Shown one piece after another: positions 1 through 8,697 of a DNA stretch of 64,000 nt. The stretch lies in contig NZ_JANCOJ010000002.1 of the NCBI RefSeq assembly GCF_024295625.1, positions 372,001 to 436,000 on the forward strand. Direction: 5' to 3'. Source of the stretch: Streptococcus sp. CF8_St5-11. Its GTDB lineage: Bacteria; Bacillota; Bacilli; Lactobacillales; Streptococcaceae. Made by a program: the position numbers and the translations under genes. The notes beneath the pieces were generated by a model. The model saw nothing but the letters and a program-made list of their open reading frames with translations, made no database searches and had not been told where the DNA came from. Each line of letters starts with the position of its first letter. Position 1 is the stretch's first letter.

Positions 1-33
1 AACAGAGATTAGATAAAGACAACCAAAAACACT

Positions 34-69
34 AAAGCGACGAGATAAGTAACAATCTCGTCGCTTTTT
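34..69 (+). terminator. Rho-independent terminator of an upstream gene
   Basis: A perfect 13-bp stem (left arm aaagcgacgagat) encloses a short loop and is followed by a T run on the plus strand. It would end a plus-strand gene lying left of the window and also separates it from the convergent ABC permease gene ending at 96. Confidence 0.85.
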
Positions 70-95
70 GCTTAATAGTTAATGTTGCTATGGAT

Positions 96-824
96 TTATT
101 CAGGCACCTGGTTAGATTTTTGCTGATTCAAGAGGAGGATACAAGTCATTACTGAGATACAGGATACAAGAATCAGATACCAAAGATTTTCAAGACCCAA
201 GCCATGATCTAGCATCAAGCAGTATCCCCAAGAAGCGGGGAAAAGACGCCCTATTCGTTTAAGAAAATCAGGTAGTAAGTTGCTAGGAAACATGATTCCT
301 GAGAGCATAATTGAGGGTAAAAAGACAAGTTGCGCTATCATGGTAAGCTTTGCTTGATTTTTTACAGTAAGGCCCAGTATACTTCCGATACTTAACGATA
401 CGAAAATGTAGATGGCCAGTGCGAGAAAGAAAAGGGAAAGTTGACTCGGTAAACTTGCTTTAAATAAAATTGGAGCAAGTAGTAGGATCACTATGCAGGT
501 CATTATCAAATGAACAAAGGCAGAGAGAACCATGGTCACCAATCCTAAGTGAATAGGCACACCATTTGCTTTATAAATCTTTTTTATGTCGCTTCCGTAT
601 GTTTCAATCAAGGAAGGCGGTAAGCCGAGAAAGGCCCCCATGGAAACACTCATGACAATCATTGACTGTATGAGTGTACTACCCATTTCGGGCATAACGG
701 AAGTAAAAATACCACCCATGAGAAGAAAGAAAATAAGCGGTACAATATAGTAAGTAACCAAGAGAGACTTACTTCGTATGTCCAATTTCCACTGTAATGC
801 TAGGCTATATAAGAATCCATTCAT
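96..824 (-). CDS. ABC-2 type transporter permease
   Basis: This 242-residue, very hydrophobic protein has about six membrane spans (near residues 22-45, 52-75, 95-120, 128-150, 160-182 and 215-235), the pattern of ABC-2 permeases. Its ATG overlaps the stop of the ATPase gene by four bases, so the two are translationally coupled and form one exporter. With the MerR/TipA-like gene in front, an efflux role in drug or peptide resistance is likely, but the substrate cannot be read from sequence. Confidence 0.88.
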   Translation of the reverse strand: MNGFLYSLALQWKLDIRSKSLLVTYYIVPLIFFLLMGGIFTSVMPEMGSTLIQSMIVMSVSMGAFLGLPPSLIETYGSDIKKIYKANGVPIHLGLVTMVLSAFVHLIMTCIVILLLAPILFKASLPSQLSLFFLALAIYIFVSLSIGSILGLTVKNQAKLTMIAQLVFLPSIMLSGIMFPSNLLPDFLKRIGRLFPASWGYCLMLDHGLGLENLWYLILVSCISVMTCILLLNQQKSNQVPE

Positions 825-1636
825 TCCGATCCCCTCCTTGCCATTTCGATGAAATGCTGCTCCAGTGTACCACGATCAACCTTAATATCCAATACCTGGA
901 TATGTTTCTGTTTGCATTCTTCCAATAAAGAAATCAAAGTGTCCTCGATCGTATCTGTTTCAAAAGATTCTTCTCCGTCCCGGGTCTTTAAATGGATGAA
1001 ATATTTTCTTCCCAACCTGTCTGTCAGTTCTGAAGGAGTACCACAAAAGACAATCTTTCCACTATTCAAAATAGCAATGCGGTCACATAAGGTTTCAACT
1101 TCGGCCATATCGTGGCTTGCCAAAACAATTGTCTTGCCCTGTGATTTGAGCTTTCGGATTTGTTCATGGAGAGATAGTCTTCCCTCTACATCAAGTCCCG
1201 CTGTCGGTTCATCGAGAAAAATAATATCCGGATTACTGACAAGTGCAAGAGCAAGATGTAATCTTCTTTTTTGACCGGTGGATAATTCTATGTATTGCGA
1301 CTCCTTCATTTCTTTTATGCCAAGGGCCTTTAGCATAGCATCATCAATGTATGCATGATTCCATTTTGCAAATAGCTTTATGGCTTCCATTGGTTTGATG
1401 TGGACGGGTAGAGAGGAGGACTGTAGTTGAATTCCGGTTTTCCCGTTTACAATTATAGTGCCTTCATCATATTTTCTCAGACCTTCGATACATTCAAGCG
1501 TGGTTGTTTTACCAGCTCCGTTCACTCCGAGCAGAGCAAAGATTTCTCCTTGTTTGATTTGAAAATCTAGACCTCTAAGAACCATATTGCTACCATAACT
1601 TTTCTTTAATCCAGAAACCTCTATTGCGTCTTTCAT
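821..1636 (-). CDS. ABC transporter ATP-binding protein
   Basis: A 271-residue ATPase with all the signature elements: Walker A GVNGAGKTTT near residue 37, signature LSTGQKRR near 118, Walker B IIFLDEP near 138, and switch histidine in ASHD near 175. It powers the adjacent ABC-2 permease at the cytoplasmic face of the membrane. The C-terminal 70 residues are an accessory domain typical of the drug-export ATPases (CcmA-like). It overlaps its neighbours by four bases on both sides, so the three genes form one tightly coupled operon read from the MerR promoter. Confidence 0.93.
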   Translation of the reverse strand: MKDAIEVSGLKKSYGSNMVLRGLDFQIKQGEIFALLGVNGAGKTTTLECIEGLRKYDEGTIIVNGKTGIQLQSSSLPVHIKPMEAIKLFAKWNHAYIDDAMLKALGIKEMKESQYIELSTGQKRRLHLALALVSNPDIIFLDEPTAGLDVEGRLSLHEQIRKLKSQGKTIVLASHDMAEVETLCDRIAILNSGKIVFCGTPSELTDRLGRKYFIHLKTRDGEESFETDTIEDTLISLLEECKQKHIQVLDIKVDRGTLEQHFIEMARRGSE

Positions 1637-2436
1637 GGTTCTACCTCCTCAAAGGGATTTGTTCCAAGCCTTGAAAAATAGACTTGTAAAGCAGGCTCTA
1701 AATAATCATTAACGATTTTTTGCTTTTCTTCCCAAGCGTTTGAGGCGGTATCGATATTCCCTATCTCCATCAACTTCGGAAGCATGCTCATATCACCATT
1801 TGTAAACTCCATAATCAAGCTCCAGTATTCTTGCACAACCTGTTGGCTTTGTTCGCTTTCAACTGGCACGTTTTCTTTTTGAAGCTCCACGATTTGATCG
1901 CTTAGGTGGTTCAACCTGTCCATAAAGTCTTGTCCGCTTTTCTTGTCAAATCGACTGCGTATCTGGTCGAGCGTATCATCATCAAAGCGCTTAATGAGAG
2001 AGTAGGAGTCATTCTTCATCTGTAGATTGACAATAATGTCTGCATACTTCTTAAAATTGACCGTCTGTATTTGTAAAACTTCTGCCTTTAACTGCTCTAT
2101 TGCGACTAAAGAATCCTTAAGTTGTTCAATATTTTTACGAAGAATATCTGCTTGCTCTGTAAGAGCATTGGCAACATCATCAGGTGTTTTCAAAGAGATC
2201 AAACGCCCCTTTATATCCTTGAGAGAAAAGCCTAATGATTTTAATGATAGAATCTGATGGAGTAGCACTATATCTTTATCGGTATAAAGCCTGCGACCTC
2301 CCTCACTTTCTGCCGATGGGGAAAGTATCCCCTCTTTATCGTAATATTGTAGAGTACGGATGGTAACGCCCATTTTCTTAGCAAGTTCCCCAACTGTCAT
2401 AAATCCTTCCGGTATTGCTCTGTATTTAGCCATCAT
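1633..2436 (-). CDS. MerR family regulator with TipA-like C-terminal domain
   Basis: A 267-residue regulator. An N-terminal MerR winged helix (TVGELAKKMGVTIRTLQYYDKEGIL, about residues 14-38, here only described) is followed by a long dimerisation helix and a C-terminal domain of about 120 residues with Trp/Glu-rich helices, resembling the TipAS ligand-binding fold. The start is placed at the ATG preceded by AGGAGG with six bases of spacing; an upstream ATG at 2451 sits almost on the predicted transcription start and is unlikely. It heads the operon and probably activates its own promoter and the exporter on ligand binding. Confidence 0.88.
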   Translation of the reverse strand: MMAKYRAIPEGFMTVGELAKKMGVTIRTLQYYDKEGILSPSAESEGGRRLYTDKDIVLLHQILSLKSLGFSLKDIKGRLISLKTPDDVANALTEQADILRKNIEQLKDSLVAIEQLKAEVLQIQTVNFKKYADIIVNLQMKNDSYSLIKRFDDDTLDQIRSRFDKKSGQDFMDRLNHLSDQIVELQKENVPVESEQSQQVVQEYWSLIMEFTNGDMSMLPKLMEIGNIDTASNAWEEKQKIVNDYLEPALQVYFSRLGTNPFEEVEP

Positions 2437-2455
2437 TACCCACCTCCTCATACCT

Positions 2456-2486
2456 ATTATACATCATGACGTAAGGTCATAAACAA
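2456..2486 (-). promoter_or_regulatory. MerR-type promoter with 19-bp spacer and palindrome
   Basis: On the minus strand TTGTTT and TATAAT are separated by exactly 19 bases, too long for normal sigma-A promoters but the hallmark of MerR-activated ones. The spacer holds the palindrome ATGAC-cttac-GTCAT. This fits autoregulation by the MerR gene directly downstream. Confidence 0.8.
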
Positions 2487-2671
2487 GGATTTTTAATAAA
2501 ATTTAAACTGTAAATCTTTTAGCATTAATGAAGAATCTCATAAAAAATATAGACTTGATGAATTGGTGAGCTTGTTTTCTATTTCAAAAGGTTATTTGGT
2601 CCAATAATAAATATCTGATATGTGAGTGGAAACGTGTTATAATTGAGGATGAGACAAGAGGAGGTAAGCTG

Positions 2672-2701
2672 GTGAAATTTTTAGCAATCAATCCTATTTA
2701 G
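2672..2701 (+). pseudogene. Remnant of an RDD-family gene start
   Basis: An RBS-like gaggaggtaagctg is followed by GTG and codons reading VKFLAINPI and then a stop. This matches the first residues of the intact RDD protein at 15944 (MKILAINPIS), including surrounding bases. Only the beginning survives, so it is a gene fragment left by duplication or deletion. Confidence 0.65.
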
Positions 2702-2792
2702 TAAAAATAATGCTTGAATCTCTATCCTCACGTGTTGAGTATATTAGTTTGCTAAAAAACTATCTTCTATCTAAATATTGAAAGGATTAATG

Positions 2793-3359
2793 ATGTATCT
2801 ATTAGAATTTTACCAAAACAATTATTCAAAAGATTTAGTCGTGTTTGATTCTTTAGAAGAGGGAAGAGCCTTTGTAGCGCAAATCCCGGGATATACTTTA
2901 GAAAAAGAAGATAGTTTTGATGTGGAGTATTTTAATCCAAAAAATCTACCGGATTATATGGAGATTGTCTTCAATGGAAATATTATCCCTTTATCTAGAT
3001 TTTCGTTTAATTCTGAGGAAAATGTGGACATTATTTGGAAAGAAATTTCGAATCTATCCGTTAAAAACGATAAAATGATCGAAGGAGCTACAAAAGTAGA
3101 TGCATATGTCGTGAATAACGATGAAGTGAAAGCTTATGTCGAAGCACGAGAAGCAAACTTCCGCAAGGCAAAAGTATTCCTAGAAAACAAAGGGTATGAA
3201 GTTGACAGAAGCTTTTTCGGAAGTGAAGACGGCGAAGCGATTCTCTACAGAAAACGCGGCACCGAAGATTGGCACTTCTTATGCCACTTAGACCCGCTGT
3301 TTGTAGAGATTGAAGATGTCGAAGAATATGTGAAAGAAGCGATGGAAGATATTCAATAG
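2793..3359 (+). CDS. Hypothetical protein (188 aa)
   Basis: I do not recognise the family. The protein is soluble, acidic (many Glu/Asp), with no signal peptide or membrane span. The C-terminal 85 residues (from YVEAREANFRKAKVFLE) look like a separate alpha/beta module ending in an amphipathic helix. The start at the second of two adjacent ATGs fits the RBS aaagga best. It opens a run of small plus-strand genes typical of orphan immunity clusters of polymorphic toxins, so an immunity-type role is possible but unproven. Confidence 0.7.
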   Translation: MYLLEFYQNNYSKDLVVFDSLEEGRAFVAQIPGYTLEKEDSFDVEYFNPKNLPDYMEIVFNGNIIPLSRFSFNSEENVDIIWKEISNLSVKNDKMIEGATKVDAYVVNNDEVKAYVEAREANFRKAKVFLENKGYEVDRSFFGSEDGEAILYRKRGTEDWHFLCHLDPLFVEIEDVEEYVKEAMEDIQ

Positions 3360-3501
3360 TCAAACAAAGTTCTTTGTGAGTGTATGCAACTGCTTGAGTA
3401 GACGGATTGAGCAGTAAAGAGAAACATCTAGCACTATCTAGCTTCTTAAGGAGAAATATCTATCATGAAAATGGAAATCAGGAAAACCTATCTTGTAAAA
3501 T

Positions 3502-3723
3502 AAGATTATCGCCTTAATTCCTCAAGATATGATTAAACGAATTCCATTTTTTGTTAGAAAACATGCCATTACACGTACTGTTAAGAGAATCTCGCTCGAG
3601 TATCCAGACTTGTATGCTGTAGCTGAACAAGAAGGACAACTTCCTGAAAAGGAAGCTTAAGAATTGCTACAAATTCTTACAAATATTTTCCAAGAGAAAA
3701 TGAACAAGCATAAGATTAAATAA
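3502..3723 (+). pseudogene. Degenerate copy of the 103-aa gene at 17924
   Basis: Translation from 3502 gives a protein clearly related to residues 30-103 of the intact gene at 17924 (shared IPFFVR.HA.T.TV.R, YPDLYAVA and the ending EKMNKHKIK). An in-frame TAA at 3658-3660 interrupts it, and the first third of the gene is absent or scrambled. It is a dead paralogue. Confidence 0.82.
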
Positions 3724-3771
3724 GTTTTGAGAGTTATCGATAAGATGTCGATTGAGCATTAGGAGTTGAGA

Positions 3772-4578
3772 ATGGCTATTGATGGCGTTAAAATCATTGA
3801 CAGTGATCAAGGTTATGACATTTACAATGAAGTAGTCGGTCGCTATAGAGACGGTGTACATGTAGCCAATATTATCAAGGATATCCTCGATGCGGAGAAA
3901 GATTACTGTCAAACAGACTTTTTTACAGAAATTTATTGGACTGCTCTTGCCTACTCACTGTGGAAGATTGGTCACCTGACAGACGATATCAGAGATAAAA
4001 CCTTGGAGCTTATCAAAAAAGGGGCTGATCCATTTTGGTTGGAAATAGATTCAAAGGCTTTGAAGCAAAGGCAAAAGGTCTTGGATAAACTTGCTATCCA
4101 TTTGCAAACTGAAAATCCTAGACCTCTAAAGGTCACTAAAGCCAAAACTAAACGTAAACCTTATTTTGAAGAAGGGGATCTCCTTGCTGTTAAGTTCAAA
4201 GACCAGTATGGTCTTATCTTTGTATCTATGGTTGAGCAGAGTCCTAGAAAGCTTGAGTATCATTTGGCTTGCACACGCCTCTTACAAACCAAAAAGCCCT
4301 CCATCGATGATTTTTTGACCAGTCAAATCTCCTGTAAGATGGACAATACAAAGTTTGCTCTCGTTACAGATTGCTGGTTCAATCACAAAGATTTAGGGCA
4401 ATTAATAGAAAATATTGAAAAAATTGGACAGGTGAAACTTAGACCTTTTAGTCTTTGGATGTTGGCACCTGCCCAAAATTTAGAAGATATTTATGAAGAA
4501 ATCACTAGAGATAAAGGTTCCTCTGGCCTTCGATTCATCGAAACCTATAAACTTGTCGAAGATATTTTTCCAGTTTAA
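3772..4578 (+). CDS. Hypothetical protein, immunity-like (268 aa)
   Basis: Unrecognised soluble protein. Residues 1-110 are helical and charged. From about residue 128 a domain begins with KPYFEEGDLLAVKFKDQYGL, a beta-rich opening that recalls Imm26-type immunity proteins, though this is only a resemblance. No signal peptide or membrane segment. The ATG at 3772 is preferred because AGGAG ends six bases before it; a TTG at 3766 would leave no spacing. It directly follows a pseudogene and converges on the membrane protein gene at 4609. Confidence 0.72.
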   Translation: MAIDGVKIIDSDQGYDIYNEVVGRYRDGVHVANIIKDILDAEKDYCQTDFFTEIYWTALAYSLWKIGHLTDDIRDKTLELIKKGADPFWLEIDSKALKQRQKVLDKLAIHLQTENPRPLKVTKAKTKRKPYFEEGDLLAVKFKDQYGLIFVSMVEQSPRKLEYHLACTRLLQTKKPSIDDFLTSQISCKMDNTKFALVTDCWFNHKDLGQLIENIEKIGQVKLRPFSLWMLAPAQNLEDIYEEITRDKGSSGLRFIETYKLVEDIFPV

Positions 4579-4608
4579 CGCTTATGTAATAAAAGGGGAA
4601 ATGGTCAA

Positions 4609-5628
4609 TCATTCCCATTGACTATGCTGGGCTCTGACTCCATAGCTATCAATCGAACCATCTGAATTGAACTTGGATTCAATCCGGTATCTTTTCCAGA
4701 GGTCGTAATCTGCTGTTTGGATGGTTAGGATAAAGTTGGTATCTTTATCAGAGACGTTATAATCAGCTGGATTGACTTCAAAGATATCGATTAATTTTCG
4801 TGTTTGAAAATCTTGGAGCTTGAGATTTGCTAGCTTGACATGATTGATGGAAATTTTTTCTAGTTGCTTGCTATCCTTAGGTGTTCTGTAATAGGTGATG
4901 ACGCAGTTTTTGAGTTGATCAGTATCTCTTCCCGTAGGAGTAAGGCTCATAAAGCCACAGGACTGATCATCCCGCTTGACTTCAAGAAGCTGACCGTAGT
5001 AGAAGTGGTCGTTTTTGGGATTGGTGATGGAACTCTCTGCGCCTTTATCTCCAAAGGTATAGCCTTGCTCTAAAAGCTCGGAAGCCTTGGTTTCACCGAT
5101 GATGACAGTGGTATCTTGAATGGTTACTGGAACTGGTTGAGCTGGAAGACCACTCATCATCATGCAGAACATAAAAACATAACTTGTTAAAAAAGCTGTC
5201 CCGATAACAGCATTGGTTGATGCATAGACATGACTGTTATGAAAGTTTTTGCTTATAGCCAGTACAACAAATTTACCAATACTTTTTAAAACCATACTAA
5301 CAAGTACGATGAAAAATTGTTTTTTCAAACATTCATAAATGGCTTGAGGAAAGCTATTACTATGATAGTAGAGGACAGCCAATACGAGTAGATTTACGAT
5401 TAAATAGATCAGCAAGAACCAATGAATCTCTTTAAGGGCATTAGCATCAGTGATTTCTTCATAGTCAACGTGAATTCTTCCTTGAACAGCATGGCCAAGT
5501 TTGTAAATCCATTTGGGAATGTCTTTGCCTTTTTTAACCGCAACTACAAGTCTGATATAGAGGTAGATAGTAAAGGATAAGGATAGAAAGAAAAGAGCAT
5601 AAAAACCCAAAACAATACTAGTGAACAT
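4609..5628 (-). CDS. Membrane protein with soluble C-terminal domain (339 aa)
   Basis: Four to five hydrophobic segments fill the first 165 residues (about 1-27, 70-92, 103-130 and 142-165). They are followed by a polar domain of 170 residues that lacks further spans and is probably outside the cell. No known family is evident. The gene stands alone on the minus strand inside a plus-strand cluster and has its own upstream AT-rich promoter region around 5640-5690. Function unknown. Confidence 0.72.
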   Translation of the reverse strand: MFTSIVLGFYALFFLSLSFTIYLYIRLVVAVKKGKDIPKWIYKLGHAVQGRIHVDYEEITDANALKEIHWFLLIYLIVNLLVLAVLYYHSNSFPQAIYECLKKQFFIVLVSMVLKSIGKFVVLAISKNFHNSHVYASTNAVIGTAFLTSYVFMFCMMMSGLPAQPVPVTIQDTTVIIGETKASELLEQGYTFGDKGAESSITNPKNDHFYYGQLLEVKRDDQSCGFMSLTPTGRDTDQLKNCVITYYRTPKDSKQLEKISINHVKLANLKLQDFQTRKLIDIFEVNPADYNVSDKDTNFILTIQTADYDLWKRYRIESKFNSDGSIDSYGVRAQHSQWE

Positions 5629-5747
5629 TACTATTTCCCTTTATTTAACATTCAATAAAACAATTTCTTAGCTCCATTATAGCATTTTCTATAGAAATAG
5701 AGCTAGAAATATCAGTATTATCCTACAAGATTCAAAGGAGAAAAATC

Positions 5748-6254
5748 ATGGGAATGATTGCCAATTATCAATATTTACCAGACAATGAATTAGAACAAAT
5801 AAAAGCTCTTTCTAACCAAGAAGATGACTTGTTAGACTTTGCTGAGGACTCCGCTGACACTCATGATATCATAATAGATATCGACAAAATGTGGGATGCT
5901 CTTCTCTTTGTCATGACAGGATTTAGTAGTTCAGAATTTTTGGATGACAATCCCTTGAGAGAAGCTGTTTTAGGGGTGACTCCTCTAGAGGATGTATCTG
6001 AATATATCGCCTATACTGAAAAATCGAGAATTGCGGCTATCAGTCAAGCTTTAGAAGAATTTGATATGGACAAGGCTTTGAAAGACTTTAGTATGGAAGC
6101 ATGCAAGAAAGCCGACTTGTATCCTAATATTTGGGATTATCTTGAGGAAGAGGAAGAAATCAAGGATGACATTTTAACCTGCTTTGTAAATATGAAAGAG
6201 TTTTACAAAAATATTCTGGAACTCAATGGAAATGTCCTAGTCACTATTTGTTAA
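5748..6254 (+). CDS. DUF1877 (YfbM-like) family protein
   Basis: A 168-residue acidic soluble protein. The opening MGMIANY, the central DIDKMWDALLFVMTG with following PL..AVLG, and the late YYP/LYPNIWD-like segment match the DUF1877/YfbM family. Members are of unknown biochemical function and often lie in immunity-gene clusters of contact-dependent or type VII toxin systems. A strong RBS (aaaggag) precedes the ATG. It is followed 31 bases later by the CbrC-like gene, so the two are probably co-transcribed. Confidence 0.8.
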   Translation: MGMIANYQYLPDNELEQIKALSNQEDDLLDFAEDSADTHDIIIDIDKMWDALLFVMTGFSSSEFLDDNPLREAVLGVTPLEDVSEYIAYTEKSRIAAISQALEEFDMDKALKDFSMEACKKADLYPNIWDYLEEEEEIKDDILTCFVNMKEFYKNILELNGNVLVTIC

Positions 6255-6285
6255 GGTTTTTATATTCCATTAGAAAGGTAATCCT

Positions 6286-7137
6286 ATGAATCCATTTCTA
6301 GAAAAATACATTACATTAAAAAAGCAATACCTGGACCAAGATGGAAAGCCTTCAAGTGTCGCAGCCCTTTATGATTTGGCTGATGAATTAGCTAAGTCTG
6401 ATGATTTAGAAGCGAAGAAAGTCTTAGTTGACCTCTATGAGCAATTGGGTCTCTACACTAGTGCCTATAGCTTATTTACTGAAATCTTAGATAAACCAGA
6501 TCGAAAACAGATAAAGAAACTGAGTCGTTTACAAGAAATGAGTCAAAGTCATGGAGATAGATTTGCCCATTCTCGTCCACTAACAAAAGAAGAGAAGAAG
6601 CAAAGGCAGGACTTGTTAAAAGACTTACCCCATTTTCTCTATCATCCAGATCCCTTAGCTACAGGTTCATTTGTTGAAGGAGAAGCCAAGGTTTGCCCAT
6701 CTTGTGGGAAAGAAAGCAATGTTTATTATGCACTTATACCTTATAGTATCAAAGATATAGAATACCTTTGCCCAATGTGTATTGCAAGTGGACTAGCAGC
6801 CAAAAAATTCGATGCAGAATTTATCCAAGATGCCGAGTGGCAGGGTGAATTGGATCCAGAAAAGAATCAGCTGCTTTTTTGTCAGACCCCAGGCTACTCT
6901 AGTTGGCAGGGAGAATATTGGCTTTCTTGTTGCCAAGATTATTGTGCTTACCTGGGTACAGTTGGAACTCGAGAATTGAAGGATATGGGAATCGCTGAGC
7001 AAGTCTTGGCAGACTATGAAGCGCGTGAAGAATATAAAGATGTAGAAGATTACTTGGTTAAAGACGGGCCTATCTGTGGTTATTTGTTTAGATGTCTCCA
7101 TTGTCAAAAATACCAGATCTGGGTTGATGCAGATTAA
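6286..7137 (+). CDS. CbrC family protein with two zinc-ribbon motifs
   Basis: 283 residues. The first 110 form a helical region; the rest matches the CbrC (UPF0167) family: FLYHPDPLATGSF, CPSCGKES, then CPMCIASGLAAKKFDAEF. A further pair of cysteine motifs (CCQDYC near residue 223 and CLHC near 272) is consistent with zinc binding. CbrC was first linked to colicin E2 tolerance in E. coli and related proteins are common in immunity arrays. Placement between DUF1877 and small hypothetical genes supports that context. Confidence 0.82.
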   Translation: MNPFLEKYITLKKQYLDQDGKPSSVAALYDLADELAKSDDLEAKKVLVDLYEQLGLYTSAYSLFTEILDKPDRKQIKKLSRLQEMSQSHGDRFAHSRPLTKEEKKQRQDLLKDLPHFLYHPDPLATGSFVEGEAKVCPSCGKESNVYYALIPYSIKDIEYLCPMCIASGLAAKKFDAEFIQDAEWQGELDPEKNQLLFCQTPGYSSWQGEYWLSCCQDYCAYLGTVGTRELKDMGIAEQVLADYEAREEYKDVEDYLVKDGPICGYLFRCLHCQKYQIWVDAD

Positions 7138-7155
7138 ATCGGAATGTGATTCGCT

Positions 7156-7638
7156 ATGAAAATTAAAGAGAAGACTATGGAAAAACTAGAATTATTCGAA
7201 GCCGCCTCCAAAGATTTATTAGATACTATGCAGGGATTTAAAGACAATCTATCTATTCAATTTCCCCTATTAGATAGTGATAACTGGCAGTATGATAAGG
7301 GATCGATAAAAGTTTGTAAAGCTGATGAGTTAGGATTCAAAAAAAGATGTAGGGTCGGAATTAGCTACAACTTGAAAGTCTCCCTATTAAACGAAGATGC
7401 AGAGCAAATCTGGTTACTGTTTAAAGACTTTTTTTTGGTTTGCGAATTTGACCAAATCGAAAGAAATTCCAATAACGAAGATTTGGGAAGATATGTCTTC
7501 TCAGCAAGTTCCCCTCTAGGTGATCAGGTAGATTGTTCGATTTATTTGCCCAATGAGTGGAATATCCCTCAGATTAGCTTATCGGGCTATCTAACAGCTC
7601 GCTATAGGGCTTGTGATCTTGATAAATTGCAAGAATAA
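7156..7638 (+). CDS. Hypothetical protein (160 aa)
   Basis: Family not recognised. Soluble, mixed alpha/beta, with aromatic-rich strands in the middle and no signal peptide or membrane span. Either the ATG at 7156 or the one at 7177 (MEKLELFEAA) may be used; neither has a strong RBS, which suggests coupling to the gene upstream, whose stop lies 18 bases away. It belongs to the immunity-like cluster by position only. Confidence 0.65.
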   Translation: MKIKEKTMEKLELFEAASKDLLDTMQGFKDNLSIQFPLLDSDNWQYDKGSIKVCKADELGFKKRCRVGISYNLKVSLLNEDAEQIWLLFKDFFLVCEFDQIERNSNNEDLGRYVFSASSPLGDQVDCSIYLPNEWNIPQISLSGYLTARYRACDLDKLQE

Positions 7639-7655
7639 GATGGAGGTTTTTAGAG

Positions 7656-8210
7656 ATGAGAAAGATTAATTGGGACAAGATAAAGACTCGCTTAGATGCC
7701 TTGCTAGTCATTGACGAATATCTGACAGATCCGAGTGAAGATTGGCTCAGACTCGTGATTAAGACTGAGGAAGACTATGGAGTCCGCTATCTTATTGATA
7801 ATGGATCTGGTGATTCTTTAGATGTGATTTTGACTGATAAAATGATCCTTATAAAAGGCTTTGATCATGAAAGTAGTTTAAGCCAGTTTGGTGCTGACGA
7901 GTGGAATCAAGATATCATCGATAGTTTTTATAAAGGACTGGATGAAAAGTATGTCTCACTTTATTCAGAAGAACAAAAAGATGAAACAACCTTCTTTATC
8001 TGGTATGACGGTCACGCGCATCAACAGACTTACCAAGATCAGGATGGCGGAGAATGGTTGCTATCTTACCTCTTTGATAGCTTTGAGAGATTTCATGAGT
8101 TTGTGACTGACTATTATGAAATTACCGTAGATGAAGCCTTGTTAAGTAAACTATACAATCATGGATATCTTTCAGAAGTAGAATTGGAGCAATTAATTCA
8201 TAATTCCTAG
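7656..8210 (+). CDS. Hypothetical acidic protein (184 aa)
   Basis: Unrecognised. Strongly acidic and soluble; Trp- and Tyr-rich (DWLRLVI, FFIWYDGHAHQQTY), which is common among immunity proteins that bind a nuclease or other basic toxin. RBS ggaggtttttag precedes the ATG. It follows the 160-residue gene by 17 bases and probably shares its transcript. No catalytic motif is visible. Confidence 0.68.
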   Translation: MRKINWDKIKTRLDALLVIDEYLTDPSEDWLRLVIKTEEDYGVRYLIDNGSGDSLDVILTDKMILIKGFDHESSLSQFGADEWNQDIIDSFYKGLDEKYVSLYSEEQKDETTFFIWYDGHAHQQTYQDQDGGEWLLSYLFDSFERFHEFVTDYYEITVDEALLSKLYNHGYLSEVELEQLIHNS

Positions 8211-8313
8211 ATTAGATAAAAAATCAGGCTTATTCTTATTTGGATAGGCCCTTAAAGCGATGGGATAAGTACATCTCAGTAAACTAATATGTACAGTGAG
8301 AAAGGATTTCCCT

Positions 8314-8686
8314 ATGGGATTTTTCGATAGATTTAAAAAGAGAAAAAGTTATAGAGGTTATCACAAATATTTTAAAAGATATTCACTTAAAAAATTATGT
8401 TGACGAATCTGAGATTGACGATTTAAATGAATTCTTTGGATATGTTGAAAAAACACTTGAATTAAATGATTATGACACGATTGATGAATATGGAGTGGCA
8501 TGTAATTTCCATCCACCTTATGAGTATTCTCAATTGGAGATTTATGATTATAATGACCATTCTGGGTTTGCCGTTGACTATGAGATGACTTCTAATTCAG
8601 AATTAGTGGATATGACCCTTCAATTAGAATTTTTATATACCAAAGATGGCTATAAGGTGAGATTTCTTAATATTGATTCAGATTAG
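8314..8686 (+). pseudogene. Frameshifted small gene
   Basis: A good RBS (gagaaagga) and ATG at 8314 start MGFFDRFKKRKS, then the frame hits a stop at about 8401. A second frame, open from before 8314 to the stop at 8686, continues with VIEVITNILKDIHLKNYVD and the rest of a roughly 120-residue protein. Joining them needs a single-base change in the A-rich run at 8332-8347. The downstream part also holds a possible late ATG at 8495. It may be a true frameshift or a homopolymer sequencing error. Confidence 0.72.
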
Positions 8687-8697
8687 TAAGGACCCCC

